From Hyphomicrobiales bacterium (GTDB lineage Bacteria > Pseudomonadota > Alphaproteobacteria > Rhizobiales > Aestuariivirgaceae), in assembly GCA_016710435.1 (NCBI GenBank), contig JADJVV010000001.1, forward strand, positions 434,001-498,000: DNA of 64,000 bases, read 5' to 3'. Position numbers and translations under genes: made by a program. Within the stretch, counting starts at the first letter, position 1; each line of letters starts with the position of its first letter. The notes beneath the pieces were generated by a model, which had not been told where the DNA came from, searched no databases, and worked only from the letters and a program-made list of their open reading frames with translations. Shown one piece after another: positions 28,462 to 37,147 of the stretch.

Positions 28462-29169
28462 TCAGGCCCTTTCATCCAGCTGGCGCGAGATGATGGCGGA
28501 GAATTCATCAGCGAAATTCTCCAGCCGCGACTGCACCTTGGCCGCATCGGCCGAGTACATATTGTAGAAGATTGTCGCCGGTATGGCGGCCACGAGGCCG
28601 ATGGCCGTGGCGAAAAGCGCTTCGGCAATGCCCGGCGCCACCACGGCAAGATTGGTCTGGCCAGAATTGGCGATGCCCTGGAACGCCGTCATGATGCCCC
28701 ACACCGTGCCGAACAACCCGATGAAGGGCGCGGCCGAACCGATGGTGGCGAGAAACAGGAGGTTGGATTCGAGATCGGACATCTCTTTCTGGATGGCGAC
28801 GTCCATCACCTTCTCGATGCGCTTCTGCACACCGGCAAAGCCCGCGCGCATGGCGGCACCCTGGCTCTGCTTCCATTCTTGCATGGCAGCAAGAAAGATG
28901 GATGCCAGCCCCGCAGTGGCCCGTCCGCCAAGGCCGCGATAGAGATCTTCCAGCGACTGTCCCGACCAGAAGGCCGATTCAAACTTGTCGTTGGCGGCGT
29001 GTTCGCGCCGGAACGTGAAGAACTTGTTGAAGATGATGGTCCAGCACCAGATGGACGCGAGGCCCAGCCCGATCATCACGAAGAACACCGGCCAGGAAGC
29101 CTGCGCGACGAGATGCCAGAGCGAGATTTCGGCGGTCTTCGTCACCGCGGTTTCAGTGATGGTTTCCAT
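28462..29169 (-). CDS. tolQ: TolQ (MotA/TolQ/ExbB proton channel family)
   Basis: 235 aa, three membrane helices. The first is SWPVFFVMIGLGLASIWCWTI; the conserved pore helices carry LLFLATIGSAAPFIGLFGTVWGIMTAF and EALFATAIGLVAAIPATIFYN. ATG 29169 is preferred over the open frame to 29289, since homology begins at METITETA. About 190 bases separate it from ybgC, so a promoter may sit there. Confidence 0.95.
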   Translation of the reverse strand: METITETAVTKTAEISLWHLVAQASWPVFFVMIGLGLASIWCWTIIFNKFFTFRREHAANDKFESAFWSGQSLEDLYRGLGGRATAGLASIFLAAMQEWKQSQGAAMRAGFAGVQKRIEKVMDVAIQKEMSDLESNLLFLATIGSAAPFIGLFGTVWGIMTAFQGIANSGQTNLAVVAPGIAEALFATAIGLVAAIPATIFYNMYSADAAKVQSRLENFADEFSAIISRQLDERA

Positions 29170-29357
29170 GTGATCCGTTGCGTCCCAAATCGGCCCATTT
29201 TCCCGAGCGCGTGGCGGGGCAGCCGAACCCGCCTGCCTCAAACCGTTAAAATCTGTCGAAACTGCGGCGATTTCCACAACTTCGGCCAACGGCCCGGCGC
29301 CCCGTCCCGGGCCGGAACGCCTGTTATGTGCTTGAATCGATTATGGTTAACAAAGCG

Positions 29358-29801
29358 TTAGGAAACGACTTGGGAAAGCGCGCGGGCCATTTCGGGTGGC
29401 ACCCGTTTTGGCCGGCCCCGCCCGTCAATGAGCGCCACGGTCACATCAGCCGTGAACAGCACCTCCGCCCCCCTCAGAACCCGTTGCCAGAGCACAAAAC
29501 GGGCACCGGCCATTTCGCCGCTGGAGGTTTCCACCGTGAGGAGATCATCAAAGCGCGCAGGCCGCAGGAACTCGCAGGCCATCCGCCGCACCACGAACAT
29601 GATGGGCTCGCCTGCGCCGAACAAGGCGTTCTGGTCGATGCCAGCCACCCGCAGGAAATCCGAACGCCCACGCTCACAGAATTTGAGATAGTTGGCGTGA
29701 TAGACGTTACCGGAGAAATCCGTGTCTTCGTAGTAGACGCGAACGGCAAGGCGATGCACGCCCGAGGTGATGGCGCCCTCTGTGACCGATCCCCCACTCA
29801 C
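29358..29801 (-). CDS. ybgC: Tol-Pal-associated acyl-CoA thioesterase YbgC
   Basis: 147 aa hotdog-fold protein. The 4HBT catalytic signature is VYYEDTDFSGNVYHANYLKF with Asp as the active residue. In Gammaproteobacteria YbgC hydrolyses short acyl-CoAs or acts in phospholipid metabolism; its link to the Tol machine is conserved but not understood. It starts with GTG inside the ruvB stop (GTGA). Confidence 0.92.
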   Translation of the reverse strand: MSGGSVTEGAITSGVHRLAVRVYYEDTDFSGNVYHANYLKFCERGRSDFLRVAGIDQNALFGAGEPIMFVVRRMACEFLRPARFDDLLTVETSSGEMAGARFVLWQRVLRGAEVLFTADVTVALIDGRGRPKRVPPEMARALSQVVS

Positions 29802-30838
29802 TGATCTCCCTCCAGCGGCAGGATGCCTTGCGTGATTTCCGTTCGGTTGGGCACGGCCAATCCCAGGTGCTTGAAGGCATGATGGGTGAGCAGCCGTCCG
29901 CGCGGCGTGCGATTGAGGAAGCCGAGTTGCAGGAGATATGGCTCCACCACATCCTCGATGGCATCACGCCCTTCCGAGAGCGACGCCGCGATGGTGTCGA
30001 TCCCCACAGGCCCCCCCCCGAAATTGAGCGCGATGCAATTGAGATAGCGGTGGTCAAGTGCATCGAGGCCGGCATGATCCACATCGAGGGCGCGCAGGGC
30101 CGAGTCTGCGGCAGTAGCGTCAACCTGTGTTTGTCCGCCCACAGAAGCGAAATCGCGCACGCGCCGCAGCAAGCGGCCCGCAATGCGGGGCGTACCGCGC
30201 GAGCGCCGCGCAATCTCCCGCGCACCATCATCCGTGAGTGCCAGCGCGAGAATGCGCGCGCCCCGCCGTACGATCTCCAGCAATTCAGTCTCGCCATAGA
30301 ATTCGAGGCGGATGGGAATGCCGAAACGGTCACGCAAGGGCGTGGTAAGAAGGCCGGTGCGGGTCGTCGCCCCCACAAGCGTGAATTTTGCCAGGTCGAT
30401 CTTTACGCTGCGGGCCGCTGGTCCCTCGCCGATGATGAGGTCCAGCTGAAAATCCTCCATGGCGGGATAGAGCACCTCTTCCACCGCCGGGTTGAGCCTG
30501 TGGATTTCGTCGATGAAGAGGACGTCGCGGTCTTCGAGGTTGGTGAGGATGGCTGCGAGATCACCCGCCTTGGCGATGACGGGGCCGGAGGTGGAGCGGA
30601 AGTTGACGCCCATCTCGCGGGCCATGATCTGCGCCAGCGTCGTCTTGCCCAGGCCCGGCGGTCCGGCAAAGAGCACGTGATCCAGCGCTTCGCCGCGCGC
30701 CTTCGCGGCCTCGATGAAAACCTTGAGGTTCGCCTTCTGCTTCGTCTGGCCGATGAACTCGTCCAGCTTCTGCGGGCGGAGATGCGTATCCAGCACATCT
30801 TCCGGCTTCTTGTCATTGGTGAGGACGGAGCGCATCAT
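29798..30838 (-). CDS. ruvB: Holliday junction branch-migration helicase RuvB
   Basis: 346 aa AAA+ motor. The N-terminus has LRPQKLDEFIGQ. Walker A is GPPGLGKT (59-66), followed by Walker B LFIDEIHRLN and sensor motif GATTRTGLLT. The winged-helix C-terminus ends RTPRGR near 320. It forms hexameric rings on each side of a RuvA-bound junction. Overlaps of four bases with ruvA and ybgC indicate coupling. Confidence 0.97.
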   Translation of the reverse strand: MMRSVLTNDKKPEDVLDTHLRPQKLDEFIGQTKQKANLKVFIEAAKARGEALDHVLFAGPPGLGKTTLAQIMAREMGVNFRSTSGPVIAKAGDLAAILTNLEDRDVLFIDEIHRLNPAVEEVLYPAMEDFQLDLIIGEGPAARSVKIDLAKFTLVGATTRTGLLTTPLRDRFGIPIRLEFYGETELLEIVRRGARILALALTDDGAREIARRSRGTPRIAGRLLRRVRDFASVGGQTQVDATAADSALRALDVDHAGLDALDHRYLNCIALNFGGGPVGIDTIAASLSEGRDAIEDVVEPYLLQLGFLNRTPRGRLLTHHAFKHLGLAVPNRTEITQGILPLEGDQ

Positions 30839-31452
30839 CCCGTGGCCAGTTCCTTGAGGGCCAGCCGGATCAATTTCTCCGTAGGCTGATCATCGCCTGC
30901 CTTTTTCAAGGCCGCGGAAACGGATTGCGCCGCCTGCGTCTGTCCGTAACCGAGATTGACCAATGCCGAGACGGCATCCGTGACGGAAGAGGACCTGGGA
31001 GCAGCAAGGTCCGCCGCCACCTGTGAGAGCCCGAGATCCGCCGCCGTGTAGGCTGGCGCCTTGTCCTTCAATTCCAGCACGATCCGTTCCGCGAGCTTCT
31101 TGCCAACGCCATTGGCACGGCCGATCATGGCCTTGTCCTGCAACGCGATGGCCGAGGCCAGTTCGCCCGGCCCCATGACAGACAGGATTGCCAGCGCCAC
31201 CCGCGACCCCACGCCTTGCACGGTCTGCAGCAGCTTGAACCATTCCTTCTCCAGATGCGTGGCAAAGCCGACGAGACGGATGGCGTCCTGGCTGACCAGC
31301 ATTTCCGTGTGCAATTCACATGCCTCGCCTGCCCCCGGCAGTGCAGCCAATGTCTTGGAGGAACAGGAGACGAAATAGACAACGCCATTCACGTCCACCA
31401 TCGCCCAATCCGGCCCCGTGGAATCAATGCGTCCCTTGAGTTTTCCGATCAT
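30835..31452 (-). CDS. ruvA: Holliday junction binding protein RuvA
   Basis: 205 aa. An OB-fold N-terminus (MIGKLKGRIDSTGPDW) is followed by two helix-hairpin-helix motifs (LQTVQGVGSRVALAILS and IGRANGVGKKLAERIVLEL). The C-terminal domain III (SALVNLGYGQTQAAQSVSAA) contacts RuvB. It lies 44 bases after ruvC and overlaps ruvB. Confidence 0.97.
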   Translation of the reverse strand: MIGKLKGRIDSTGPDWAMVDVNGVVYFVSCSSKTLAALPGAGEACELHTEMLVSQDAIRLVGFATHLEKEWFKLLQTVQGVGSRVALAILSVMGPGELASAIALQDKAMIGRANGVGKKLAERIVLELKDKAPAYTAADLGLSQVAADLAAPRSSSVTDAVSALVNLGYGQTQAAQSVSAALKKAGDDQPTEKLIRLALKELATG

Positions 31453-31496
31453 GCTGTCTTCCTAGCAGCGACTGGTAAAGACCGAGTTAGAACAAG

Positions 31497-32000
31497 TCAA
31501 GAACGCGCCAGCACTGCGGCGAGGCTTCGGGCGCTGCGGTGATGGGCGTGGCAGATGGCGATGGCCAGTGCATCGGTGGAATCAGCGCTGTGCAATTTCG
31601 CTTTCGGCAGCAGCACCTTGACCATGTGCTTCACCTGGAACTTCTCGGCATGGCCCGCGCCCACCACTGATTTCTTCACCTGATTGGGCGCGTATTCCGC
31701 CACCGTGATCCGGAACGAAGCCGGAGCCAGCATCACGGCGCCGCGCGCCTGCCCGAGTTTGAGCGTCGCCCGCGCATCACTGTTCACGAAGGTCTCTTCG
31801 ATTGCCGCCTCGTTTGGCGCGTATTCTTGCAGAACCGCCAGAACCTGCGCGTGAATCTGCAGCAGCCGTTCCGCCAGCGGTGCCTCCGCATCGGAATGCA
31901 CCGCGCCATCCGCCACATAGATGAGGCGCGACCCGTCCACGTCGATGACGCCCCAGCCGGTGTTGCGCAGCCCTGGATCCAGCCCGATGATTCGTACCAT
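31497..32000 (-). CDS. ruvC: Holliday junction endonuclease RuvC
   Basis: 167 aa. The RNase H-like fold has catalytic acids visible: Asp8 in IIGLDPGLRNTGWG, Glu in AAIEETFVNSD (~69) and Asp in SADSTDALAIAICH (~142). It nicks junctions symmetrically after RuvAB migration. It lies nine bases after the amidase gene. Confidence 0.97.
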   Translation of the reverse strand: MVRIIGLDPGLRNTGWGVIDVDGSRLIYVADGAVHSDAEAPLAERLLQIHAQVLAVLQEYAPNEAAIEETFVNSDARATLKLGQARGAVMLAPASFRITVAEYAPNQVKKSVVGAGHAEKFQVKHMVKVLLPKAKLHSADSTDALAIAICHAHHRSARSLAAVLARS

Positions 32001-32009
32001 GGCGCAACT

Positions 32010-32933
32010 CTAGGCGCGCCGGGAAAAACCTGCGAGGGCCTGCTTTTCCAACCGGCACGCCACCGAGAAGGCGGGGTTGAAGACGTTGGCAATGTCGTAG
32101 CGCACATGCATGCCGAGGAGATGCGCAGCACTCACCGCATCAAGACCGAAATCCTGCGACAGCCAGTCCAGCATTTCGGATGTGGCATGCTGCAGCGCCT
32201 GCTCCAGCGGCCGGGCGTTGCCGACGGTGAAAAGCGACTCCGCATCTTCGCCCCGCGGCCAGGTGATGGACCGCCCCTTGATCACCCGCACACGGAATTC
32301 CACCTCAGCCGAAGTTTCGATGCCGGTGCCCGCAATTTCGCCGTCACCCTGCGCCGCATGCGCATCGCCAAGGCAGAACAGCGCCCCTTCCACCCCAACG
32401 GGAAAATAGGCGGTGGCACCTTCGCCGAATCGGTTGTAGTCCATGTTGCCGCCATGATGGCCACTGGTGGCGGTCGAAATATATTCGCCATCAGCGGGCG
32501 CCACGCCGAAGCAACCGAGCATCGGCTTCAGCGGCACCGACCACTCCGGCAGCGCGGTAGTCGGCCGTTCAAGACGAACGGCGCGGGCGTTGTCATCAAT
32601 GCGCCAGAATATCTTTTCGCGCTCCGGCATCGCCCGCACCCGGGCCGGATCCACCACATTCCAAGCCAACCCCTGACGGGTCCAGCCCATGCGACGGTTC
32701 ATGCGGATGCGGATGATTTCGACGGCCAACGTATCCCCAGGCACCGCCCCCTCCACAAGGAAGGGACCCGTCATCGGGTTGGTGTCGCCGCCGCGCTGGA
32801 TATTCTCGTGGTCAAAGCCATGGGCATCCACTGTGGTCGTGGTGACGACATCTCCATCCCTCACGGACAAGACGGGAGCGTGCGCACCGAGCGTTGCGTG
32901 AAAGTGCTGCGGAATGAAGGTGGGGCTCGCCAT
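32010..32933 (-). CDS. Acetamidase/formamidase family protein
   Basis: 307 aa. FmdA/AmdA family: VSVRDGDVV-like opening, ENIQRGGDTNPMTGPFLVEGA (residues ~43-63), a Gly/His-rich MLGCFGVAP...GHHGGNMDYN core (~140-168), and LGDAHAAQGDGEIAGTGIE (~190-208). Members hydrolyse small amides to ammonia and the acid. The ATG at 32933 shares a base with the yebC stop (TGATG); GTG 32936 is an alternative. A metabolic gene between yebC and ruvC is unusual, since these two are normally adjacent in relatives. Confidence 0.88.
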   Translation of the reverse strand: MASPTFIPQHFHATLGAHAPVLSVRDGDVVTTTTVDAHGFDHENIQRGGDTNPMTGPFLVEGAVPGDTLAVEIIRIRMNRRMGWTRQGLAWNVVDPARVRAMPEREKIFWRIDDNARAVRLERPTTALPEWSVPLKPMLGCFGVAPADGEYISTATSGHHGGNMDYNRFGEGATAYFPVGVEGALFCLGDAHAAQGDGEIAGTGIETSAEVEFRVRVIKGRSITWPRGEDAESLFTVGNARPLEQALQHATSEMLDWLSQDFGLDAVSAAHLLGMHVRYDIANVFNPAFSVACRLEKQALAGFSRRA

Positions 32934-33676
32934 CACCCACTCAGCTTTTCCATCACGTCTTCGGGAATATCGGCGTTGGAGAAGACGGACTGCACGTCAT
33001 CGTCTTCGTCCAGTGCATCCACGAGCTTCAGAAGGCTCTCGGCCTTTTCCGCGTCGAGGGCCGTGAGGACGTTGGGCTTCCAGACGACCTTCACGGATTG
33101 GGCGTCGCCGAATCTCGCGGCAAGTGCCGACGACACCTCGCCGATGTTTTCAAAGGCGCATGTGACCGTGTGTGCGCCATCGCTCACGGCATCATCGGCA
33201 CCGGCGTCGATCGCTGCTTCCAGCATCGCATCGGCGCTGATCTTGCCAAGCGGATAGACGATCTCACCCACCCGGGCGAACATGAAGGAGACCGAACCGG
33301 ATTCACCCATGTTGCCGCCGAACTTGGCGAAGAGCGAGCGCACGACAGGGGCGGTGCGGGCACGATTGTCAGTGAGGGCTTCCACGATGACGGCCACACC
33401 GCCGGGTCCGTAGCCCTCATAGCGCACGTTGTCGTAGTTGTCCGCATCACCGCCTGCGGCCTTCTTGATGGCGCGCTCGATGTTGTCCTTGGGCAGGTTC
33501 TCCGCGCGCGCGTTCTGGATGGCGAGGCGCAGGCGGGAGTTGGCGGCGGGGTCCGGAAGACCGGCTTTGGCGGCCACCGTGATTTCGCGGGAGAGCTTGG
33601 AGAAGTTCTTTGCACGCTGGGCGTCCTGCTTGCCCTTGCGGTGCATGATGTTCTTGAATTGTGAATGGCCGGCCAT
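32933..33676 (-). CDS. yebC: YebC/PmpR family DNA-binding / translation-related protein
   Basis: 247 aa. The opening MAGHSQFKNIMHRKGKQDAQR is diagnostic. The acidic central domain includes NVRYEGYGPGGVAVIVEALTDN. Members have been described both as transcription regulators and, more recently, as factors helping ribosomes at proline stretches. GAGGA ahead of ATG 33676 fixes the start. It is probably the first gene of the long run ending at glmM. Confidence 0.95.
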   Translation of the reverse strand: MAGHSQFKNIMHRKGKQDAQRAKNFSKLSREITVAAKAGLPDPAANSRLRLAIQNARAENLPKDNIERAIKKAAGGDADNYDNVRYEGYGPGGVAVIVEALTDNRARTAPVVRSLFAKFGGNMGESGSVSFMFARVGEIVYPLGKISADAMLEAAIDAGADDAVSDGAHTVTCAFENIGEVSSALAARFGDAQSVKVVWKPNVLTALDAEKAESLLKLVDALDEDDDVQSVFSNADIPEDVMEKLSG

Positions 33677-33835
33677 GGTATTCCTCGGAAACAGAAGGCC
33701 CGCGCCAGAGTGGCGGGCAACGTCCCGTGCCCTATAGCCAAGCCTGTGCCCACCGCACAAGAAGCCCTTTAACCCTGCCTTAACGCTGTTCGTTCACCAT
33801 GTCCGGCAGTGAGTGTGTTTGTGGAGTGTAGCGTC

Positions 33836-34153
33836 ATGGCAACGGCAGCCAAACCGGCAATCGAAGCGTATTCTTTCGGCGGAGAACCCGCCGGGATTGC
33901 GGGTGCAGCAGCCCTGAGAAAGGTCAAATCCTTGGCTGAAACGGCACCCCAAGGACGGCTCTTTGCAGCCATCTCCACCCTCGCAGATACCAGTTCAGCA
34001 GCCGCGGATGCCTATGAAGCCGCAGGCCTCGCCGAATTGCGTTCCGTGTCCGATCATCATCTCGCCCGCGGCAACCGCATCGCCGCACGTCTGCGCGAAG
34101 CGCTGGGCGCAGACATGGCAACGCCCCTCCCCGCCTTCATGCGCAAGCGCTGA
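33836..34153 (+). CDS. Hypothetical protein (105 aa)
   Basis: Not recognised. MATAAKPAIEAYSFGGEP opens an Ala-rich, mostly helical protein with no membrane segment or signal. It ends PLPAFMRKR. GGAG lies nine bases before ATG 33836; an upstream ATG at 33809 is less likely. It diverges from yebC with 159 bases between starts, enough for two promoters. Sequence bias and the ribosome-binding site support coding, but no family can be named. Confidence 0.55.
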   Translation: MATAAKPAIEAYSFGGEPAGIAGAAALRKVKSLAETAPQGRLFAAISTLADTSSAAADAYEAAGLAELRSVSDHHLARGNRIAARLREALGADMATPLPAFMRKR

Positions 34154-34226
34154 AGCCAGCCAACCACCTGTCGCCATCGGCCCCGCATCGGACTAGCATT
34201 CTCCGCGAAACGGTGAGGTGCGTCCC

Positions 34227-34916
34227 ATGCGCGGCCCTTTTCTCTTTCTGGTCTTCAACCTGCTGAATGCCCTTGCCCCGGTGAGGGCGGAAACGCCGCT
34301 CCCGCCGGTGGACGTGGCGCTGGTGCTGGCTGTGGACATTTCCGCCAGCGTCGATGCCCGCGAACACCGCCTGCAGATGGCGGGGATTGCCGCGGCCTTG
34401 CAAAGCGAGGCGGTGCTGAAAGCCATCGCCGCCGCCCCCCGTAAGCGCATCGCCATTGCCATCACACAATGGTCGGGGCTGAATGTGCAGCGCGTTGTCG
34501 TGCCGTGGACGATCATCGACGGCGAGGCCTCCGCGGTGACACTCGCGCGCCGCGTTCTGACATCGCCCCGCGCCGATCCCGGCGGAGGAACGTCCCTGTC
34601 ATTGGCTTTGGATCACGCGGCCCGTCTCTTCGAAACGGCGCCGCAAGCCACTCGCCGCGTCATCGACATTTCCACCGATGGCATCAATAACATCGGCCCG
34701 CCTCTGGATCAGATCAACCGCACGCTCGCCCGCAACAAGATCACCGTGAACGGCCTTGCCATCACCAGCGACTGGCCGAAACTCGGGGACTACCTGAGCA
34801 AGAATGTCATCACGGGGCCAGCGGCCTTTGCCACCGAGGCAAATGGGTTCGAGGCCTTCGGCGACGCCATGCTGTCGAAACTATTGCGCGAAATAAGGGG
34901 CCCCGGCCTGAGCTGA
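34227..34916 (+). CDS. DUF1194 (VWFA-like) secreted protein, copy 1
   Basis: 229 aa. A signal peptide (MRGPFLFLVFNLLNALAPVRA) is followed by a von Willebrand A-like fold: VDVALVLAVDISASVD is the MIDAS DxSxS start, TSLSLALDHA supplies the Thr, and RRVIDISTDGINN the later Asp. These ligand-binding motifs are typical of DUF1194; the function is unknown. ATG 34227 follows GTGAGG. A second member is encoded at 46.5-47.2 kb. Confidence 0.88.
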   Translation: MRGPFLFLVFNLLNALAPVRAETPLPPVDVALVLAVDISASVDAREHRLQMAGIAAALQSEAVLKAIAAAPRKRIAIAITQWSGLNVQRVVVPWTIIDGEASAVTLARRVLTSPRADPGGGTSLSLALDHAARLFETAPQATRRVIDISTDGINNIGPPLDQINRTLARNKITVNGLAITSDWPKLGDYLSKNVITGPAAFATEANGFEAFGDAMLSKLLREIRGPGLS

Positions 34917-34925
34917 AAACCCTGC

Positions 34926-35753
34926 TCAGGTGCGGATGCCGCGCAGGCGCTCGCTGCGGCGGCGAAGCAGTTCCACCGTCACCAGCATCAGCGTCGAGAG
35001 GATGATGAGCACCGTTGCCGCCGCCGTGATGGTGGGCGAAATCTGCTCGCGGATGCCGGAGAACATTTGCCGCGGCAATGTCCGCTGCTCCGGCCCGGCG
35101 ATGAAGATCACCGCAATCACTTCATCGAAGGACGTGCCGAACGCAAAGAGCGCGCCCGAAATCATGCCAGGCAGGATGAGCGGCATGACCACCCGGAAGA
35201 ATACCGTGGACGGCGAGGCGCCAAGGCTTTCTCCCGCCCGCATCAGGGTGCGGTCAAAGGACGACAGTGTTGCCGTTACGGTGATCACGACGAAGGGCGT
35301 TGCCAGCGCCGTGTGCGCCAGCACCAGTCCCGGCAGCGTGCCGAGAAGGCTGAGCTTGGCGTAAAAGAAGAACATGCCCAGCGCCGAGATGATGATTGGG
35401 ACGATCATCGGTGAAATCAGGACCGCCATGATCGTGGCGCGGAACGGAATATTGCCACGCGCCAGGCCAAGCGCCGCCAGCGTGCCGAGCGTGGTGGAGA
35501 GAATCGTGGTCAGGATGGCCAGCACACCCGAAAGCCACAAGGCACTCTGCCAGCGCGGATTGAAGAAGAAGTCCTCATACCAGCGCAGCGAAAAGCCCGG
35601 CATGGGATAGCTGAAGAACATGTCGGAGTTGAATGACAGCGGCATGATGGCGAGAATCGGGGAGATCAGGAACAGCAGCACCAGCCCGACGAAGGCCCGC
35701 AGGCCCCAGTAGGCGAATTTTTCGGATATGGTCGCATAGGGAGGCAGTGACAT
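34926..35753 (-). CDS. ABC transporter permease, PotC-like
   Basis: 275 aa, six membrane helices. The EAA loop that docks the ATPase is GESLGASPSTVFFRVVMPLILPG (about residues 175-197 region). It belongs to the spermidine/putrescine and related opine/polyamine permeases. It ends in SERLRGIRT. It is the third gene of a substrate-binding protein-PotB-PotC unit, three bases after the PotB-like gene. No ATP-binding subunit follows; the next gene is on the other strand. Confidence 0.9.
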   Translation of the reverse strand: MSLPPYATISEKFAYWGLRAFVGLVLLFLISPILAIMPLSFNSDMFFSYPMPGFSLRWYEDFFFNPRWQSALWLSGVLAILTTILSTTLGTLAALGLARGNIPFRATIMAVLISPMIVPIIISALGMFFFYAKLSLLGTLPGLVLAHTALATPFVVITVTATLSSFDRTLMRAGESLGASPSTVFFRVVMPLILPGMISGALFAFGTSFDEVIAVIFIAGPEQRTLPRQMFSGIREQISPTITAAATVLIILSTLMLVTVELLRRRSERLRGIRT

Positions 35754-35756
35754 GGT

Positions 35757-37043
35757 TCAACCCAACTTCATCCGGTCGATGCCGACAAGCTTGTTGTAGA
35801 CGTAGTAGAGGATCATCGTGGCGGTGAGCAGCACAGCGCCCAGTGCGGAAGCTTTGCCCCAGTTGTTCTCCTGGTTCATGGCAATGTCGATGAAGCCCGA
35901 GATCATGTTGTCCGTCGGCCCGCCCACAAGCGCCGGGGTGATGTAGTAACCAAGGCACAGGATGAATGTGAGCAGGCATCCCGCCGCCACGCCGGGCAGC
36001 GTCTGGGGAATATAGACACGCCAATAGGCGTAGCCAGGCTTGGCCCCCAAGGACCGCGCCGCCCGCATGTAAGTGGGAGAGATGGTCTTCATCACGGAAT
36101 AGATGGGCAGCAGCGTGAACGGCAGCTGGATGTGAACCATCGCGAGCACCGTTGCAAAGCGTGTCTTGAAAAGCTGCGGTTCACCCGCAATCAGGCCAAG
36201 CTGGTTGAGGAGCCAGGTGAGGCCAGTCAGCGACATCACCTGCGTGACGACGCCGCCGTCCTGCAGGAGGATGGACCAAGCTGTGGTGCGCACCAGAAGC
36301 GATGTCCAGAACGGCAACAGCACGAGGATCATCAACAGGCTGGCCCGCTTCTGCGGGATCGTGGCGAGAAGATAGGCCACGGGGAATCCCATCACCAGCG
36401 TGAGTGCCGTGACAAGGAAGGAAATGCCCAGCGTGCGGAGGAGAATGTCCCGGTAGATTTTCCGGTTCGCGTCAACGCCGGTGATGCTGCCGTCGGGAGT
36501 CTGTTTGAGGTCGAGCACGTTCAACAGGTAGAAGGGCGTGTAGGATGATCCGGCGCGCTTGATCGTCGCCCAGGTGTCTGGTTGCCCCCACACGGGATCA
36601 ATGGCGATCACCGCGTCCTTCCACGGACCCGCCTCCATCTTTTCCAGTTTGCGCGCCGTGACCGTGACCTTGGATTTGAGGGTGGGCATTTCGTAGTTCA
36701 GCCGCTTGCCGATCAGCGCCGATGTCTTGGCCTTCTGCGCGGCCTTCATGTCGGCGGCGAAGGCGGCAAACACGTCTTCGCCGGGCACGGTCGTGCCATC
36801 CCAGGTGGAGATTGCGGCAACCGTCTGCGGCATCTGGTCATGAATGTCCGGATCGTAAAAGGCGTTCGTCAGCATGGCGCCAATGGGCACGAGAAAACTG
36901 ATGACGATGAAAAGGAACAGCGGCGCAATGAGTGCGAGGGCCTTCATCTGGGCCTGGCGCTGCGCCTGCGCCAGTTTTTGCTTGAGCGGCGTGCCGTCTG
37001 CCGCGCGCATGATGGTGTCGGATGTGACTGCGACCGATGTCAT
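35757..37043 (-). CDS. ABC transporter permease, PotB-like with large periplasmic insertion
   Basis: 428 aa, longer than E. coli PotB (~275). A first helix (LIAPLFLFIVISFLVPIGAM) is followed by a hydrophilic insertion of about 140 residues before the remaining five helices (from ILLRTLGISFLVTALTL). The EAA loop is AARSLGAKPGYAYWRVYIPQTLPG-like near residue 340. Insertions of this kind occur in a subgroup of alphaproteobacterial PotB homologues. Confidence 0.88.
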   Translation of the reverse strand: MTSVAVTSDTIMRAADGTPLKQKLAQAQRQAQMKALALIAPLFLFIVISFLVPIGAMLTNAFYDPDIHDQMPQTVAAISTWDGTTVPGEDVFAAFAADMKAAQKAKTSALIGKRLNYEMPTLKSKVTVTARKLEKMEAGPWKDAVIAIDPVWGQPDTWATIKRAGSSYTPFYLLNVLDLKQTPDGSITGVDANRKIYRDILLRTLGISFLVTALTLVMGFPVAYLLATIPQKRASLLMILVLLPFWTSLLVRTTAWSILLQDGGVVTQVMSLTGLTWLLNQLGLIAGEPQLFKTRFATVLAMVHIQLPFTLLPIYSVMKTISPTYMRAARSLGAKPGYAYWRVYIPQTLPGVAAGCLLTFILCLGYYITPALVGGPTDNMISGFIDIAMNQENNWGKASALGAVLLTATMILYYVYNKLVGIDRMKLG

Positions 37044-37101
37044 CGAAAGCCCCTCGCCCGGATGATCGGGAAGAACGGCAACGCCAATTCTTCCGGTGGG
37101 C

Positions 37102-37130
37102 GCCTTCCCCCGCCATGGGCGAGGGAAGGC
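37102..37130 (-). terminator. Hairpin between the binding-protein gene and the permease genes
   Basis: GCCTTCCC (37102-37109) pairs with GGGAAGGC (37123-37130), with an inner CGCC/GGCG. No T-run follows. Such 3' hairpins often protect the binding-protein message and lower permease expression. Confidence 0.6.
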
Positions 37131-37147
37131 TGTTATGGTGTCTTGTC

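Noticed and set aside
31827..33257. 476-codon open frame on the plus strand
   Set aside because: Runs antisense through ruvC, the amidase gene and yebC, all well supported.
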